From Prosthecobacter sp. (GTDB lineage Bacteria > Verrucomicrobiota > Verrucomicrobiia > Verrucomicrobiales > Verrucomicrobiaceae), in NCBI GenBank assembly GCA_017853885.1, contig JAFMIR010000031.1, forward strand, positions 1-50,950: DNA of 50,950 nucleotides, read 5' to 3'. Under the pieces are notes generated by a model, which was given only the letters and a program-made list of their open reading frames with translations, did not search any database and had not been told where the DNA came from. Positions 7,436-15,894 of this stretch are shown piece after piece. Each line of letters begins with the position of its first letter. Within the stretch, counting starts at the first letter, position 1. A program made the translations under genes and the position numbers.

Positions 7436-8896
7436 CTATGCCGTCTTCTGCAAAACGATCAAGGTGATGTCATCATGAGAGCGTTTCCCACCGGTGAAGG
7501 CGTTGACCTCCTGTAGGAGGCCGTCGATGATGGTGCGAGGGGCGGCGTTAGAGGCTGAGGCTAGCTGAGCGAGGGCGTTATGGACACGTTCGTCACCAAA
7601 TTCCTCCCCTTGGGGGCTTTCGGCCTCGTTCACGCCATCGGTGTAGAGCAGCAGGAAATCGCCGGGCTGCATGTCAAAGGCGGTGTCTTTGGTGACACGT
7701 TCAAAGACCGCTCCGGTATCGATGCCGACGCCGAGGCCGGGCGGATGAATGGCCTCGATCTTGCCGCTGGCACTGCGCCAAAGCAACGCGGCATTGTGTC
7801 CCGCCCGAGCAAGGGTGACGGAGCTGGTGCCTGGCCGCAGCGTGAAGTAGGTCATGGTGATGAACATGTCCTCCTTGATGTCCGGGGCGATGGCGCGGTT
7901 CACCACGCCGAGTGCCGCACTTGGGCTGGCTCCTGCAGGCGCGGCGGAACGTAACAGTGAACGGCACATGACGGTGATCAGCGCTGCAGGCATGCCTTTG
8001 CCGGAGACATCGGCGATGACAGCTCCAAACCGACCATCTGGAAGCGGCATGAAGTCAAAATAGTCCCCACTGAGACGGCGTGCGGGGATGTTTTTGCCAG
8101 CAATGGCAAAACCCTGGATCTGCGGATCGCGATCTGGCAGAAGCACTTTTTGGATTTCACTCGCGGTGTCGATCTCACGCTGGTCGGCTCGGGCACGGGC
8201 CGCCTCCTGTTGGGCGATGGCATTGGCGAGAGCGACAGCGGACTGCTCGGCGATGGAGGAAAAGACTTCAAAGTCGTTTGAGTTAAAGCGGCGTGCATCT
8301 TTGGAGGCCGTAAGCACGAGGATGCCGAGACGGCGTGTGCCAAAACTCAGCGGTCCGACTAAGGCAGTGGCACCGCTGTCGAGGCCGAGATCCGGCACGA
8401 GCTCGCTTTTCTGCGCGGAGAAGATGCGTCCGAGGACGCCCTGCTCTGGAGAGACATCCGCACGGCGGAAGAAGCTGAGCACCGCGCCTGGATTGTCCTT
8501 TGATTGAAGGCGCACGCTTTCAGGAACAGCATGCAAGGCGGCGCAAAATTCGCTGAAGTGGCGTGGCACGAGGCGCTTGGTGGGCACGTCGTAGGTGTAG
8601 ATCGCCCCACCGGTGCTCTGGGTCACCCGCATGGCTCCTTCCACGATAAGGCGGTGCATCGCCTGCTGCTGGTCCTCACGCCAAATCGCCTCGCCGAGCT
8701 CATGAAGGAAGCCAAAGAGGCGACGTTCCTCGGCCACAATGGCTTCCTCTTCGGCACGAAGGCTCGTCAGCTGGCGTTTCTGGCTCCTCGAGAGTCGGAC
8801 AAGATAGAACACTGCTGCCGACATCAGCAGCATGAGGAGAATGGGAATGTAGGGGGTCATGGGGCATGCGGCGCGGCACCTCCGGGCAGGCGCCAT
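7436..8896 (-). CDS. Membrane-anchored GAF/SpoIIE-type serine phosphatase (RsbU-like)
   Basis: 486 residues. One membrane helix (about 13-33, YIPILLMLLMSAAVFYLV) is followed by a short coiled segment, a GAF-like sensor region (about 70-225) and a C-terminal PP2C/SpoIIE phosphatase domain. The phosphatase carries its metal-binding motifs IADVSGKGMPAALI, LLLYTDGVNEAES and KRSHDDITLIVL. Such enzymes dephosphorylate STAS-domain antagonists in partner-switching control of sigma factors or other outputs. The gene directly upstream encodes a STAS protein, a likely substrate. I chose the start at 8896 because its ATG overlaps the upstream stop (TGATG), which favours coupled translation. ATG 8858-8860, just before the membrane helix, is a real alternative. 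No anti-sigma kinase (RsbW type) is nearby. Confidence 0.88.
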   Translation of the reverse strand: MAPARRCRAACPMTPYIPILLMLLMSAAVFYLVRLSRSQKRQLTSLRAEEEAIVAEERRLFGFLHELGEAIWREDQQQAMHRLIVEGAMRVTQSTGGAIYTYDVPTKRLVPRHFSEFCAALHAVPESVRLQSKDNPGAVLSFFRRADVSPEQGVLGRIFSAQKSELVPDLGLDSGATALVGPLSFGTRRLGILVLTASKDARRFNSNDFEVFSSIAEQSAVALANAIAQQEAARARADQREIDTASEIQKVLLPDRDPQIQGFAIAGKNIPARRLSGDYFDFMPLPDGRFGAVIADVSGKGMPAALITVMCRSLLRSAAPAGASPSAALGVVNRAIAPDIKEDMFITMTYFTLRPGTSSVTLARAGHNAALLWRSASGKIEAIHPPGLGVGIDTGAVFERVTKDTAFDMQPGDFLLLYTDGVNEAESPQGEEFGDERVHNALAQLASASNAAPRTIIDGLLQEVNAFTGGKRSHDDITLIVLQKTA

Positions 8897-9468
8897 CAGG
8901 CAGGCACAGGCGCGGGATGCGCCACGGGGACGCTGTGGGCCTGGAGCTCCTTTTCGAGGAACTCAATGACATCTTGGAAGCGGATTTCATTCTCCGCGTT
9001 GATGCCGGAAAGGGTCTTATGCGAGTCAAGGATGTGCAGGGTCTGCAGCTCCTTCGTGCAAGGCTGGGCCTCAGCACATTGCTGGAGGGCGGCACAAGCT
9101 CGCTCACGTTCGGCGACCCAAAGTTTGCCCTCCGTATCGAGGTTGAGGATGTTATGCAGACCGAGGCTGGTCAGGAGCTGCACGTTGCGTTGATTGGCAT
9201 TGACCACGCTAAGGCCTTCGCTGTCAGAGGGAGGCGGCGTGGTGGTCTTCATGCTGAGGGCGGCGCCGGTGAGCATGCCGAGGAAAGTGGAATCCATCAT
9301 CGGACAGCGATCGAGGTCCACGACGAGGCTGCGCACGCCGCGGGCCATGACGCCTTGGAAGGCGGACTTGGCCTGCAGGCTGTTTTGAAAGGTTCCTTTC
9401 CCTTCCACGCGCATCCAAAACACACGGCCAATCATGCCGACAAGGATGCGGGAGGCGGGGATGTTCAT
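8896..9468 (-). CDS. STAS-domain protein, anti-sigma-factor-antagonist-like
   Basis: 190 residues. The first ~110 match a STAS domain of the SpoIIAA/RsbV type: FWMRVEGKGTFQNS, then SLVVDLDRCPMMDSTFLGML. In this family the Ser after Asp in the DS(S/T)xLG loop is the phosphorylation switch; here it is the Ser of MDSTFLG. A C-terminal ~70-residue extension is helical and Glu-rich with a Pro/Ala/Val tail, longer than minimal antagonists. The stop codon overlaps the start of the phosphatase gene (TGATG), so the pair probably forms a substrate-phosphatase module. The kinase partner and controlled target are not visible here. Confidence 0.85.
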   Translation of the reverse strand: MNIPASRILVGMIGRVFWMRVEGKGTFQNSLQAKSAFQGVMARGVRSLVVDLDRCPMMDSTFLGMLTGAALSMKTTTPPPSDSEGLSVVNANQRNVQLLTSLGLHNILNLDTEGKLWVAERERACAALQQCAEAQPCTKELQTLHILDSHKTLSGINAENEIRFQDVIEFLEKELQAHSVPVAHPAPVPA

Positions 9469-9501
9469 GAAAGCGGGACGGGGTTCTTGGCAGAAGCAGT
9501 T

Positions 9502-9996
9502 TCAATTCCACAGATACGACTGCTGACTCACGAGCTCTTCTGGGCCACGCCGAATGCTCACCTTCCACATCGTAACACGGCCGTGGTTCCGATACTCCTG
9601 ACCACAAACCTGAAAACGAGAGATATTGCTGCGGCGGATATCATCCACAATCTGCTCCTGCACAAAGTCCTTCAGGCCGGTGTTCGCCATGCGGTATTCC
9701 AAACGCACCGTAACGGGTCCGGTGCGGTCATCCAGTTTCCAGAAAATGGTGTAGTAGTGCCCAAAACGATTTCGGATCTCCTCGGCGGTGACCGCTCCGA
9801 ACAAATGGTGATCACGCTCGAACAAGATGGCCGGATTCTGAGTGCGTGGCGGCTGGCCGGGATGAAGATGGTAATGCTTCACCTTCGTGATGCTCCCGCC
9901 TGGACCCGTGATGGACGATGAGCAGGCACCGATCGTCCACGCCGCCAGAACAGCCAACGTTAGTCGAAGAAAAGCGGGAAAAGACGCCGGAATCAT
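9502..9996 (-). CDS. Predicted lipoprotein, unknown function
   Basis: 164 residues from the ATG at 9996, which gives the better signal sequence (an in-frame start at 10032 adds 12 residues). The N-terminus MIPASFPAFLRLTLAVLAAW ends in a lipobox IGAC with Cys25, followed by SSSITGPGG, so the protein is probably lipid-anchored. The mature part (VKHYHLHPGQPPRTQNPAI, ERDHHLFGAVTAEEIRNRFG, YYTIFWKLDD, VRLEYRMANTG) looks like a compact beta-rich domain that I do not recognise. It lies 33 bases upstream of the STAS gene on the same strand. No function can be assigned. Confidence 0.75.
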   Translation of the reverse strand: MIPASFPAFLRLTLAVLAAWTIGACSSSITGPGGSITKVKHYHLHPGQPPRTQNPAILFERDHHLFGAVTAEEIRNRFGHYYTIFWKLDDRTGPVTVRLEYRMANTGLKDFVQEQIVDDIRRSNISRFQVCGQEYRNHGRVTMWKVSIRRGPEELVSQQSYLWN

Positions 9997-10056
9997 GAGA
10001 GGGCATATATGAAGCGATGCAGGCACTGTCAACGCCGCCTTCGCACGGGGAAAAAG

Positions 10057-10953
10057 TCAGTGCAGACGCTCCGTCTGAGGCTGATGATACACGACTGAGT
10101 CCATCGCCGCCTCCAGATCGAGACTGCTGAGCACCGGCTCCAAGTCCGCATGCCTCGCCGCCTCCTCCACCTGCTTCAATTGCATCAGTCCGGCGAAGTC
10201 CTGCTGCTCGATCAAATGGCGCACCTTTGAATCGCCGCCCAGTTCCACAATGCTCGGATGGTTCAGCGCCGCAGCGGTCTTTGGGCTCTGCGCGGCGAGC
10301 CGCCGCCACATGGTGCCCTCCGGCCAGAGGATCAGCAGGCGCGAGAGGTTGGCGGTCGCTTTAAGATCATAGGGGTCAAACTTCTGCGCGAGGGCTCCAA
10401 TAAAGCTATGGTCGAGTTCCTGACTGAGGCTGGTCCAAAGAGATTGCGCCTGCGATTGAATGGCCACGCCTTGTTTGGCCACCTCCGCGGCGCTTTCGAT
10501 GCCATCAATGCTGCCAAGCAATCGCAGCGCCATGGTAGTTACCCACATTAGGAAGCTGGATGGCAGAGCGCTGAGCAACATACCCTTCCAGCCGTTCCAC
10601 TGGCCCAGCAAACTGATCAGACCAATCACGCTCAGGACATAAACCCCTGCCTTGCATAGAAAGTAAGTCAGCAGCCCGGCAGCAGCGGAAAACAACAGCA
10701 GGCGGTCCGCGCTCATCCCAGAGGCCGATTCACCAAAAACCTCTATCCGATGCCGGAAGACATACCATGCCACTCCCACGGAAAGCGCCAAGCTGCACAT
10801 GCCGACGAGTTGACGCAAGGCACCCCGTGAAAAGGCCAGAAAAGCGGTGACCGCCACAAAGCCCAATCCGCTAACAGTCAGCCACATGCTGGCGGACGCC
10901 ATGGATGCGGTTTCAAGGAATTCGGCGGAGTCGGGGAGAGGCACGGCAAGCAT
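10057..10953 (-). CDS. CvpA-like integral membrane protein
   Basis: 298 residues. The N-terminal half carries about four hydrophobic segments (roughly 22-42, 48-66, 84-112 and 118-145), and a soluble, Ala/Glu/Leu-rich helical half follows (about 150-298). The opening SGLGFVAVTAFLAFSRGALRQ and the short-helix topology resemble the CvpA/colicin V production family, whose members sit in the inner membrane. The match is weak and a Verrucomicrobia-specific family is equally likely. The start at 10953 leaves a 17-residue leader before the first helix. The upstream region faces the rpsF terminator, so this gene probably has its own promoter. Confidence 0.65.
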   Translation of the reverse strand: MLAVPLPDSAEFLETASMASASMWLTVSGLGFVAVTAFLAFSRGALRQLVGMCSLALSVGVAWYVFRHRIEVFGESASGMSADRLLLFSAAAGLLTYFLCKAGVYVLSVIGLISLLGQWNGWKGMLLSALPSSFLMWVTTMALRLLGSIDGIESAAEVAKQGVAIQSQAQSLWTSLSQELDHSFIGALAQKFDPYDLKATANLSRLLILWPEGTMWRRLAAQSPKTAAALNHPSIVELGGDSKVRHLIEQQDFAGLMQLKQVEEAARHADLEPVLSSLDLEAAMDSVVYHQPQTERLH

Positions 10954-11013
10954 TCATTTAACATCCATTAATCATTTTGCCAAGTTGGAGCTTGCTTCAC
11001 AAAGCATGCCAGT

Positions 11014-11050
11014 AAAAAGCCCCGGACCGAATCGAGCGGTCACGGGGCTT
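11014..11050 (-). terminator. Intrinsic terminator after rpsF
   Basis: On the minus strand, AAGCCCCG pairs with CGGGGCTT, extended by GACCG/CGGTC across a one-base bulge, around a CTCGATT loop, and is followed at once by five T residues (11014-11018). It lies 35 bases past the rpsF stop. This is a textbook Rho-independent terminator for the prs-rplY-pth-rpsF unit. Confidence 0.85.
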
Positions 11051-11085
11051 CGAAACTAACTGGCAGCACTAGACGATGCAGGGGC

Positions 11086-11376
11086 TTAGGCCACCTTCTT
11101 GTGATACTGCTGCTGATAGATGCTGTCGTTGAGCTTCAGCTTCGCGCGGGCAGCCTCGACGGCAGCAGGAGCACCTTCGCAGTGGAAGTTGATGAACGTA
11201 CCGGCCTCAACGTGGCGCGGATTGAAGGGAAACTTGCGCTTCCCAAGGTTGTCGATCTGCTTGATCTTTAGGCCTGCGGCCTCCAGATCCTTACTAACGG
11301 TGCTGACGAGCTGCTCGACGGTCTCTTCCTTGCCTTTCGTGTCGAGGACGATGAGGGCTTCGTATTGGCGTTTCAT
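11086..11376 (-). CDS. rpsF: 30S ribosomal protein S6
   Basis: 96 residues, normal length. S6 binds S18 and 16S rRNA in the platform of the small subunit. The sequence MKRQYEALIVLDTKGKEETV, LKIKQIDNLGKRKFPFNPRH and GTFINFHCEGAPAAVEAARA fits the ferredoxin-like fold of S6. In many bacteria rpsF is followed by ssb and rpsR. Here it ends its transcription unit at a strong terminator and neither partner is adjacent. It starts 20 bases downstream of pth. Confidence 0.96.
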   Translation of the reverse strand: MKRQYEALIVLDTKGKEETVEQLVSTVSKDLEAAGLKIKQIDNLGKRKFPFNPRHVEAGTFINFHCEGAPAAVEAARAKLKLNDSIYQQQYHKKVA

Positions 11377-11396
11377 GTTCTAGGTGTGGTTTGGGG

Positions 11397-12017
11397 TTAA
11401 ACGGCGGGGTGTGGCTGGTTAAAAACGTTCATCGCCTGCTCAAGGCCGCGCTGCAAGGCCATCAGCACGGCATCGGCGGAACGCTGAATGATGCTTTGAA
11501 GCGCAGATTGTTCGTCCGGAAGGAACTTGCCGAGGACGTGGCCCACCATGCGCTCGCCCTTGGGGCGTCCATCTTGAGGCGCGATGCCAACTTTGAGGCG
11601 CGGGAAGTCCTGGGTGCCAAGATGACAAATGAGGGAACGAATGCCATTGTGGCCGGCGGCGCCGCCATTCCCACGAAAACGCAGGCGGCCCAGCGGTAAA
11701 TCGACGTCATCATAAATCACAAGTGTGCGGGCAGCCGGAGCCTTGAAAAAATGACTCACAGCCTGTACGCAGCGACCGCTGTCATTCATGTAAGTCTGCG
11801 GCTTGAGAAGGTGAACTCCATCGTACTTCGCAAGCAGACCGCTCCAGCGCTTTTCCTCACGAAAAGGGGCTTTGAAGCGATTGGCGAGTTCGTCCAGCAC
11901 CATAAATCCAACGTTGTGACGTGTGTCCCTATAGGTTTCTCCGGGATTCCCGAGGCCAACGATGAGCAGGGGTGGCAAGTTCAGGCCACGGCCCGTGCTG
12001 TCGATGGTCTCGGCCAC
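11397..12017 (-). CDS. pth: Peptidyl-tRNA hydrolase
   Basis: 206 residues. Pth cleaves peptidyl-tRNA released from stalled ribosomes, recycling tRNA. The active-site elements are clear: LIVGLGNPGETYRDTRHNVG with the catalytic His34 and Asn24, LLKPQTYMNDSG, VIYDDVDLPLGRLRFRGNGG and AAGHNGIRSL. The start is a GTG (12015-12017); there is no ATG before the core, and about 14 residues precede the usual N-terminus, so a TTG nearer the core is possible. It lies between rplY and rpsF, and rplY/ctc with pth is a common bacterial pairing. Confidence 0.96.
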   Translation of the reverse strand: MAETIDSTGRGLNLPPLLIVGLGNPGETYRDTRHNVGFMVLDELANRFKAPFREEKRWSGLLAKYDGVHLLKPQTYMNDSGRCVQAVSHFFKAPAARTLVIYDDVDLPLGRLRFRGNGGAAGHNGIRSLICHLGTQDFPRLKVGIAPQDGRPKGERMVGHVLGKFLPDEQSALQSIIQRSADAVLMALQRGLEQAMNVFNQPHPAV

Positions 12018-12038
12018 ATCGCGGGTGAGGTGCGGGGT

Positions 12039-12713
12039 TTACTTCTTGGCCGGGGCCGGAGCCGCAGCAGCCGCGGCGGGTTTCGCAGCACCGGCAGCAG
12101 GCGCGGCGGCAGTAGCAACAGCCGCGGCAGCCGGTTCTGGCTCGGCGTCAACTTTCGGCTCGCTGCAGTGCACCAAGACAACCTCGGCAGCGAGGCGAGT
12201 GCGAACACCTTCAGGCAACTGAATTTCACCCACATGGATGGACCCATTGAGCTGCAGGGCCGTCACGTCGATGGTGATGGTCTCAGGGAGGTCCTTCGGG
12301 AGACAGCGCACTTCAAGGTCGTGATGGATAGCCTCAACGAGACCGCCAAATTTCACACCAGCAGCCTCTCCCGTGAGCACGATCGGCACATGAGCATGAA
12401 TTTCTTCATCGTGAGCCACCGCGTGGAAGTCGATATGAAGAATGCCACCGCGCAAGTAATCGTGCTGAACTTCCTGCACGAGCGCCAACTGTTCAACAGA
12501 GGAACCAGCGATCTTCAGAGAGACAAGAATATTGTCCGACGCGGAGCTTTCGAGCAGTTTGGAGAAAGTCTTCCCATGCACCTGAAGCGAGGCAGGAGAA
12601 GTCCGGCGGCCATACAGAGAAGCGGGAAGGTTGCCAGCCTTGCGCAGGCGGTTGACGGCACGGGAGCCTGCGACGTTGCGAGGTTCGGCGTTGAGATCGA
12701 GGATTTTGGCCAT
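12039..12713 (-). CDS. rplY: 50S ribosomal protein L25/general stress protein Ctc
   Basis: 224 residues, long (CTC-type) form. The N-terminal 5S-rRNA-binding domain is MAKILDLNAEPRNVAGSRA, then LRKAGNLPASLYGRR. The C-terminal TL5/CTC beta domain follows (HIDFHAVAHDEEIHAHVPIV, DLEVRCLPKDLPETITIDV). The last ~35 residues are almost pure Ala/Pro/Lys, a low-complexity tail. I placed the start at 12713, where MAKI follows a GGAG nine bases upstream. An in-frame start at 12782 would add 23 residues reaching into the end of prs. The gene lies between prs and pth, the classic prs-ctc-pth arrangement. Confidence 0.95.
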   Translation of the reverse strand: MAKILDLNAEPRNVAGSRAVNRLRKAGNLPASLYGRRTSPASLQVHGKTFSKLLESSASDNILVSLKIAGSSVEQLALVQEVQHDYLRGGILHIDFHAVAHDEEIHAHVPIVLTGEAAGVKFGGLVEAIHHDLEVRCLPKDLPETITIDVTALQLNGSIHVGEIQLPEGVRTRLAAEVVLVHCSEPKVDAEPEPAAAAVATAAAPAAGAAKPAAAAAAPAPAKK

Positions 12714-12765
12714 GTCGGGTGTCTCCGGGTAAAGTTTCAGGAAAAAGGGCGCGGAGACTACACGC

Positions 12766-13707
12766 CTAGCCCCGGATGTCAAACAACGAAGTCACGGACT
12801 CATTGCCATGAATGCGGCGAATGGCGTCCGCCAGCAGCGGCGCTATATCCAGTGCGGTCACTTTCTCCCCGGTCGCCTGAGGCGTTGAGTTGGTGGCCAA
12901 AAGCTCAACGATTGGCGATGCGGCGATACGGGCGCGGCCTTTTTCCCCAAGTACACCGTGAGTCACACCCGCGTAGATTTGCTTCGCTCCGTGCTCCAAA
13001 AGCAGTTTAGCTGCAGCGGTCAGGGTGCCGGCCGTCTCCGTCAAATCGTCCACGAGGAGCACGTTTTTGCCCTGCACATGCCCGATCACACTGTGCGCCT
13101 CCACTTCCTCGGCACTGACGCGGTTTTTCGCCACGATGGCCATCGGAGCCTTCAACGCCTTGGCAAAGGCATGCGTCATTTTGATGCCGCCAACGTCGGG
13201 AGACACCACCACGAGGTCTTGATCGATGCCGCGCTCTCGAATCGCCTTCATCAATACCGGAGCGGCGTACAGATGATCCACTGGGATATCAAAAAAGCCC
13301 TGAATCTGCCCCGCATGCAGATCCACGGTGAGCACCCGGTTCACGCCCGCAGCCACCAACAGGTTAGCCACCAATTTCGCGGTGATCGGAACCCGCGGAC
13401 GGTCTTTGCGATCTTGGCGTGCATAGCCGAAAAACGGTAGAACTGCGGTGATGCGGGCCGCGCTGGCCCGACGCACCGCATCCACCATGATCAGCAACTC
13501 CATCAGATTCTGATTCGTCGGCGGACAAGTTGGCTGCACGATAAAAATATCGCTCCCACGAATGTTCTCGTGGATTTGCACAAAGGTCTCGCCGTCGGGG
13601 AAGGTCGTCAGTTCAGCGGCGCAGAGCTCGGTGCCGAGGTTTTGGGCGATCAGGCGTGCCAGCGTAGGATGCGCGGAGCCACTGAGAATCTTCAAGCTTT
13701 CAGTCAT
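12766..13707 (-). CDS. prs: Ribose-phosphate pyrophosphokinase (PRPP synthetase)
   Basis: 313 residues. The enzyme makes 5-phosphoribosyl-1-pyrophosphate from ribose 5-phosphate and ATP for nucleotide, His and Trp synthesis. Family signatures are FPDGETFVQIHENIRGSDIF, QPTCPPTNQNLMELLIM, YARQDRKDRPRVPI (ATP loop), VDLHAGQIQGFFDIPVDHL, VVVSPDVGGIKMTHAFA and the PRPP loop LLVDDLTETAGTL. In that loop the usual D-T-A/G-G is E-T-A-G, an acidic replacement. It leads the rplY-pth-rpsF string. Confidence 0.97.
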   Translation of the reverse strand: MTESLKILSGSAHPTLARLIAQNLGTELCAAELTTFPDGETFVQIHENIRGSDIFIVQPTCPPTNQNLMELLIMVDAVRRASAARITAVLPFFGYARQDRKDRPRVPITAKLVANLLVAAGVNRVLTVDLHAGQIQGFFDIPVDHLYAAPVLMKAIRERGIDQDLVVVSPDVGGIKMTHAFAKALKAPMAIVAKNRVSAEEVEAHSVIGHVQGKNVLLVDDLTETAGTLTAAAKLLLEHGAKQIYAGVTHGVLGEKGRARIAASPIVELLATNSTPQATGEKVTALDIAPLLADAIRRIHGNESVTSLFDIRG

Positions 13708-13784
13708 GGGATCGCGAGTTAGACGAGTCCGTCACAGAAATCAACCCGCCCGGTTTTTTGACTGCCTTTTTGCCCATTCAGGAC

Positions 13785-14270
13785 TCAATCCAGCCACTCC
13801 ATCTCATTCGAGAGCATCGTATCATCCTCAAAGGTAAAGCGACCGATGAAGCGTCGCCGCCTTACCAGCATCTCCTCCAACCAAAAGCGGTCATCTGCCC
13901 ACATCTCGTCCAGTGGCAGCGCCTTCAGCGGTGTCCATAGCGGGATCGCCTCCTCTGTCTCGATCGCCGTGCCCTCATGTGCCGTGGCAATGAACACATC
14001 CACATGCAGGCTGAGTCCATCGACAAACTGAAACCAAAGCTCCCCATGCTTCAGCGGGTCCAGCGCCGTCACACCCAACTCTTCCTGCGTCTCGCGAATG
14101 GCGCATTGCTCGGAGGTCTCACCCAGATCGATCTTGCCTCCGGGCCCATTAATCTTTCCTGCGCCTAGCCCGCGTTTCTTGCGGATCAGCAGCACCTGAC
14201 CCTTCGCTTCGTCGATGATAAACATCAGCGTTGCCAACATCGAGGGCTTCCAAGTTTTCCATTCGGTCAT
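13785..14270 (-). CDS. Nudix hydrolase, MTH1/8-oxo-dGTPase-like
   Basis: 161 residues with a full Nudix box, GKIDLGE then seven residues then RETQEELGV, matching GX5EX7REUXEEXGU. The residues before it (LIRKKRGLGAGKINGPGG) resemble MTH1-type enzymes that hydrolyse oxidised purine nucleoside triphosphates. The start ATG at 14270 is followed by MTEWKTWKPSMLATLMFIID. The gene is upstream of prs on the same strand with a 77-base gap and no terminator. Nucleotide-pool cleaning is the likely role; the substrate is inferred. Confidence 0.85.
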   Translation of the reverse strand: MTEWKTWKPSMLATLMFIIDEAKGQVLLIRKKRGLGAGKINGPGGKIDLGETSEQCAIRETQEELGVTALDPLKHGELWFQFVDGLSLHVDVFIATAHEGTAIETEEAIPLWTPLKALPLDEMWADDRFWLEEMLVRRRRFIGRFTFEDDTMLSNEMEWLD

Positions 14271-14434
14271 GAGGCCGTGAGCCTATCCGCCTCCCATGCA
14301 GCGTCAAACCACCGTCTCAATGGAAAATCGCCACTCATCGTCTAGTGATCCAAGCCGAAACGGAAGACCGCAAGAGGATCGGAAGAAAAGCTCCGTGCAT
14401 CGGCCCGCCGCCTGCTCATCCTACATGTCGTCCC

Positions 14435-15850
14435 ATGACCTCTGTCTCCCGCCCAGGAACGCTCGAAAAAGCGCTCAAAATCAACCTCTCCAAACAGATC
14501 TACGGCACCTTTGCGGAAATCGGCGCCGGCCAAGAGATTGCAAACTGGTTCTTCCACGCGGGCGGAGCCTCCGGCACCGTGGCCAAGACGATGAGCGCCT
14601 ACGACATGGTGATCAGCGACGAAATCTACGGCAAGGCAACCCGCTATGTGTCCCGCCAGCGCATGTGCGCGATGTTGGAACACGAGTATCCGATGCTGAT
14701 CCAGCGCCTCGCGGCGAATCGCGGTGAAACGACGAGCTTTTTCACGATGGCGGACACCATCCGCGCCCGTGCTTACAGTGACACCAATCAAGAGTGCCAC
14801 GGTTGGATCGGGCTGCGCTTCCAAACCGATCCCGGCGCACCAAGCAATGACATCCAGATCCATGTGCGCCTGTTCGATGATTCGAATACCCGCCAGTCCG
14901 AAGCAGTTGGCATCCTCGGCGTGAATCTACTTTATGCCGCCTTCCACTTCCGCGACTCGATCGACGAATTCCTTGCGAGCTTGCTCGACGGTCTCACGCG
15001 GAAACGTGTGGAGATCGACATGATCGACTTCAGCGGCCCCGCCTTTGCCTCGACGCACTATCAGGACCGCCTGGTGGCACTGAAGCTGGTGCGCCTCAGC
15101 TTGGCGGATGCGGCGTTGTTTGGTGCCAACGGAGAAATTTGGCAGGCCAGCGATGTGTTGTATAAGAAACCCGTCTTCCTTAAACGCGGCAGCTTCGATC
15201 CGATCACCAACCTGAACCTCGACATGATCGCGCGCGGCCAGGCTGCCTTCCTAGCGGACTTCGGTAAGGAGGCACATGACAACGTGGAACTGCTCGAGCT
15301 GACGATGCACAACCTGCTGGCCTCTGGCTGCGAGGTGCCTGACAGCGAGTTTTTGGCACGGGCGGACGTGCTGCAGGCACTCGGCAAGAACGTGCTGATC
15401 TCAAAGTATCCCGAGTTCCACCGCGTAAGCGCCTTCCTCGCACGCCACACGCAGATGCCCATCGCCATCGTGCTGGGCCTGCCGCTCTTTCAGGAGCTTT
15501 TCAACGAGCGCTGGTGTGCGGATCTCGAGGGCGGCCTGCTGGAATCGTTTGGCCGTCTCTTCAAGAATCAAGTCCGTGTCTATGTCTATCCGATGGGCGA
15601 CCCGCTCACCGGTAAGGTCCTAAGTGTCAACGATGCCAAACTGAGTCCCGAGCAGCGGCATCTGCTGCGCTATCTGCTGGACACTCAAAGCGTCCGTCCA
15701 CTGGAGGACCCGCACACGGATTTCATCTTCCACACCAGCGCGGAGGTGCGCCGCATGATCGAGGCTGGTGATGATCGCTGGCGCTCGCTCGTGCCGGATA
15801 TCGTGCTTCGCCAAGGCCCTTGGAAGGAGATGGCTAAGCCGATGCCGTGA
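14435..15850 (+). CDS. Conserved protein of unknown function (about 470 residues)
   Basis: 471 residues from ATG 14435; a GTG-initiated extension to 14345 looks non-coding. No signal peptide or membrane helix is seen, so the protein is probably cytoplasmic. The N-terminus is strongly patterned: LSKQIYGTFAEIGAGQEIAN, WFFHAGGASGTVAKTMSAYD, then RQRMCAMLEHEYPMLIQRLA, NRGETTSFFTMADTIRARAY and ECHGWIGLRFQ. I recall homologues of this length in Bacteroidetes and Cyanobacteria, none characterised; labels such as receptor seen in some records do not suit a protein without an export signal. The C-terminal half (about 250-471) contains ISKYPEFHRVSAFLARH and LGLPLFQELFNERW. It shares its strand with the HIT gene 44 bases downstream. 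Confidence 0.8.
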   Translation: MTSVSRPGTLEKALKINLSKQIYGTFAEIGAGQEIANWFFHAGGASGTVAKTMSAYDMVISDEIYGKATRYVSRQRMCAMLEHEYPMLIQRLAANRGETTSFFTMADTIRARAYSDTNQECHGWIGLRFQTDPGAPSNDIQIHVRLFDDSNTRQSEAVGILGVNLLYAAFHFRDSIDEFLASLLDGLTRKRVEIDMIDFSGPAFASTHYQDRLVALKLVRLSLADAALFGANGEIWQASDVLYKKPVFLKRGSFDPITNLNLDMIARGQAAFLADFGKEAHDNVELLELTMHNLLASGCEVPDSEFLARADVLQALGKNVLISKYPEFHRVSAFLARHTQMPIAIVLGLPLFQELFNERWCADLEGGLLESFGRLFKNQVRVYVYPMGDPLTGKVLSVNDAKLSPEQRHLLRYLLDTQSVRPLEDPHTDFIFHTSAEVRRMIEAGDDRWRSLVPDIVLRQGPWKEMAKPMP

Positions 15851-15854
15851 TTCG

Positions 15855-15866
15855 GGAATGACGAAT
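15855..15866 (+). repeat. Intergenic repeat GGAATGACGAAT, copy 2
   Basis: An exact second copy of the 12-mer at 3388-3399, starting 4 bases after the stop of the preceding gene and 28 bases before the HIT gene start. Confidence 0.4.
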
Positions 15867-15894
15867 CGTGAAGCCCGGCTAGGCTCTTGCTGCC

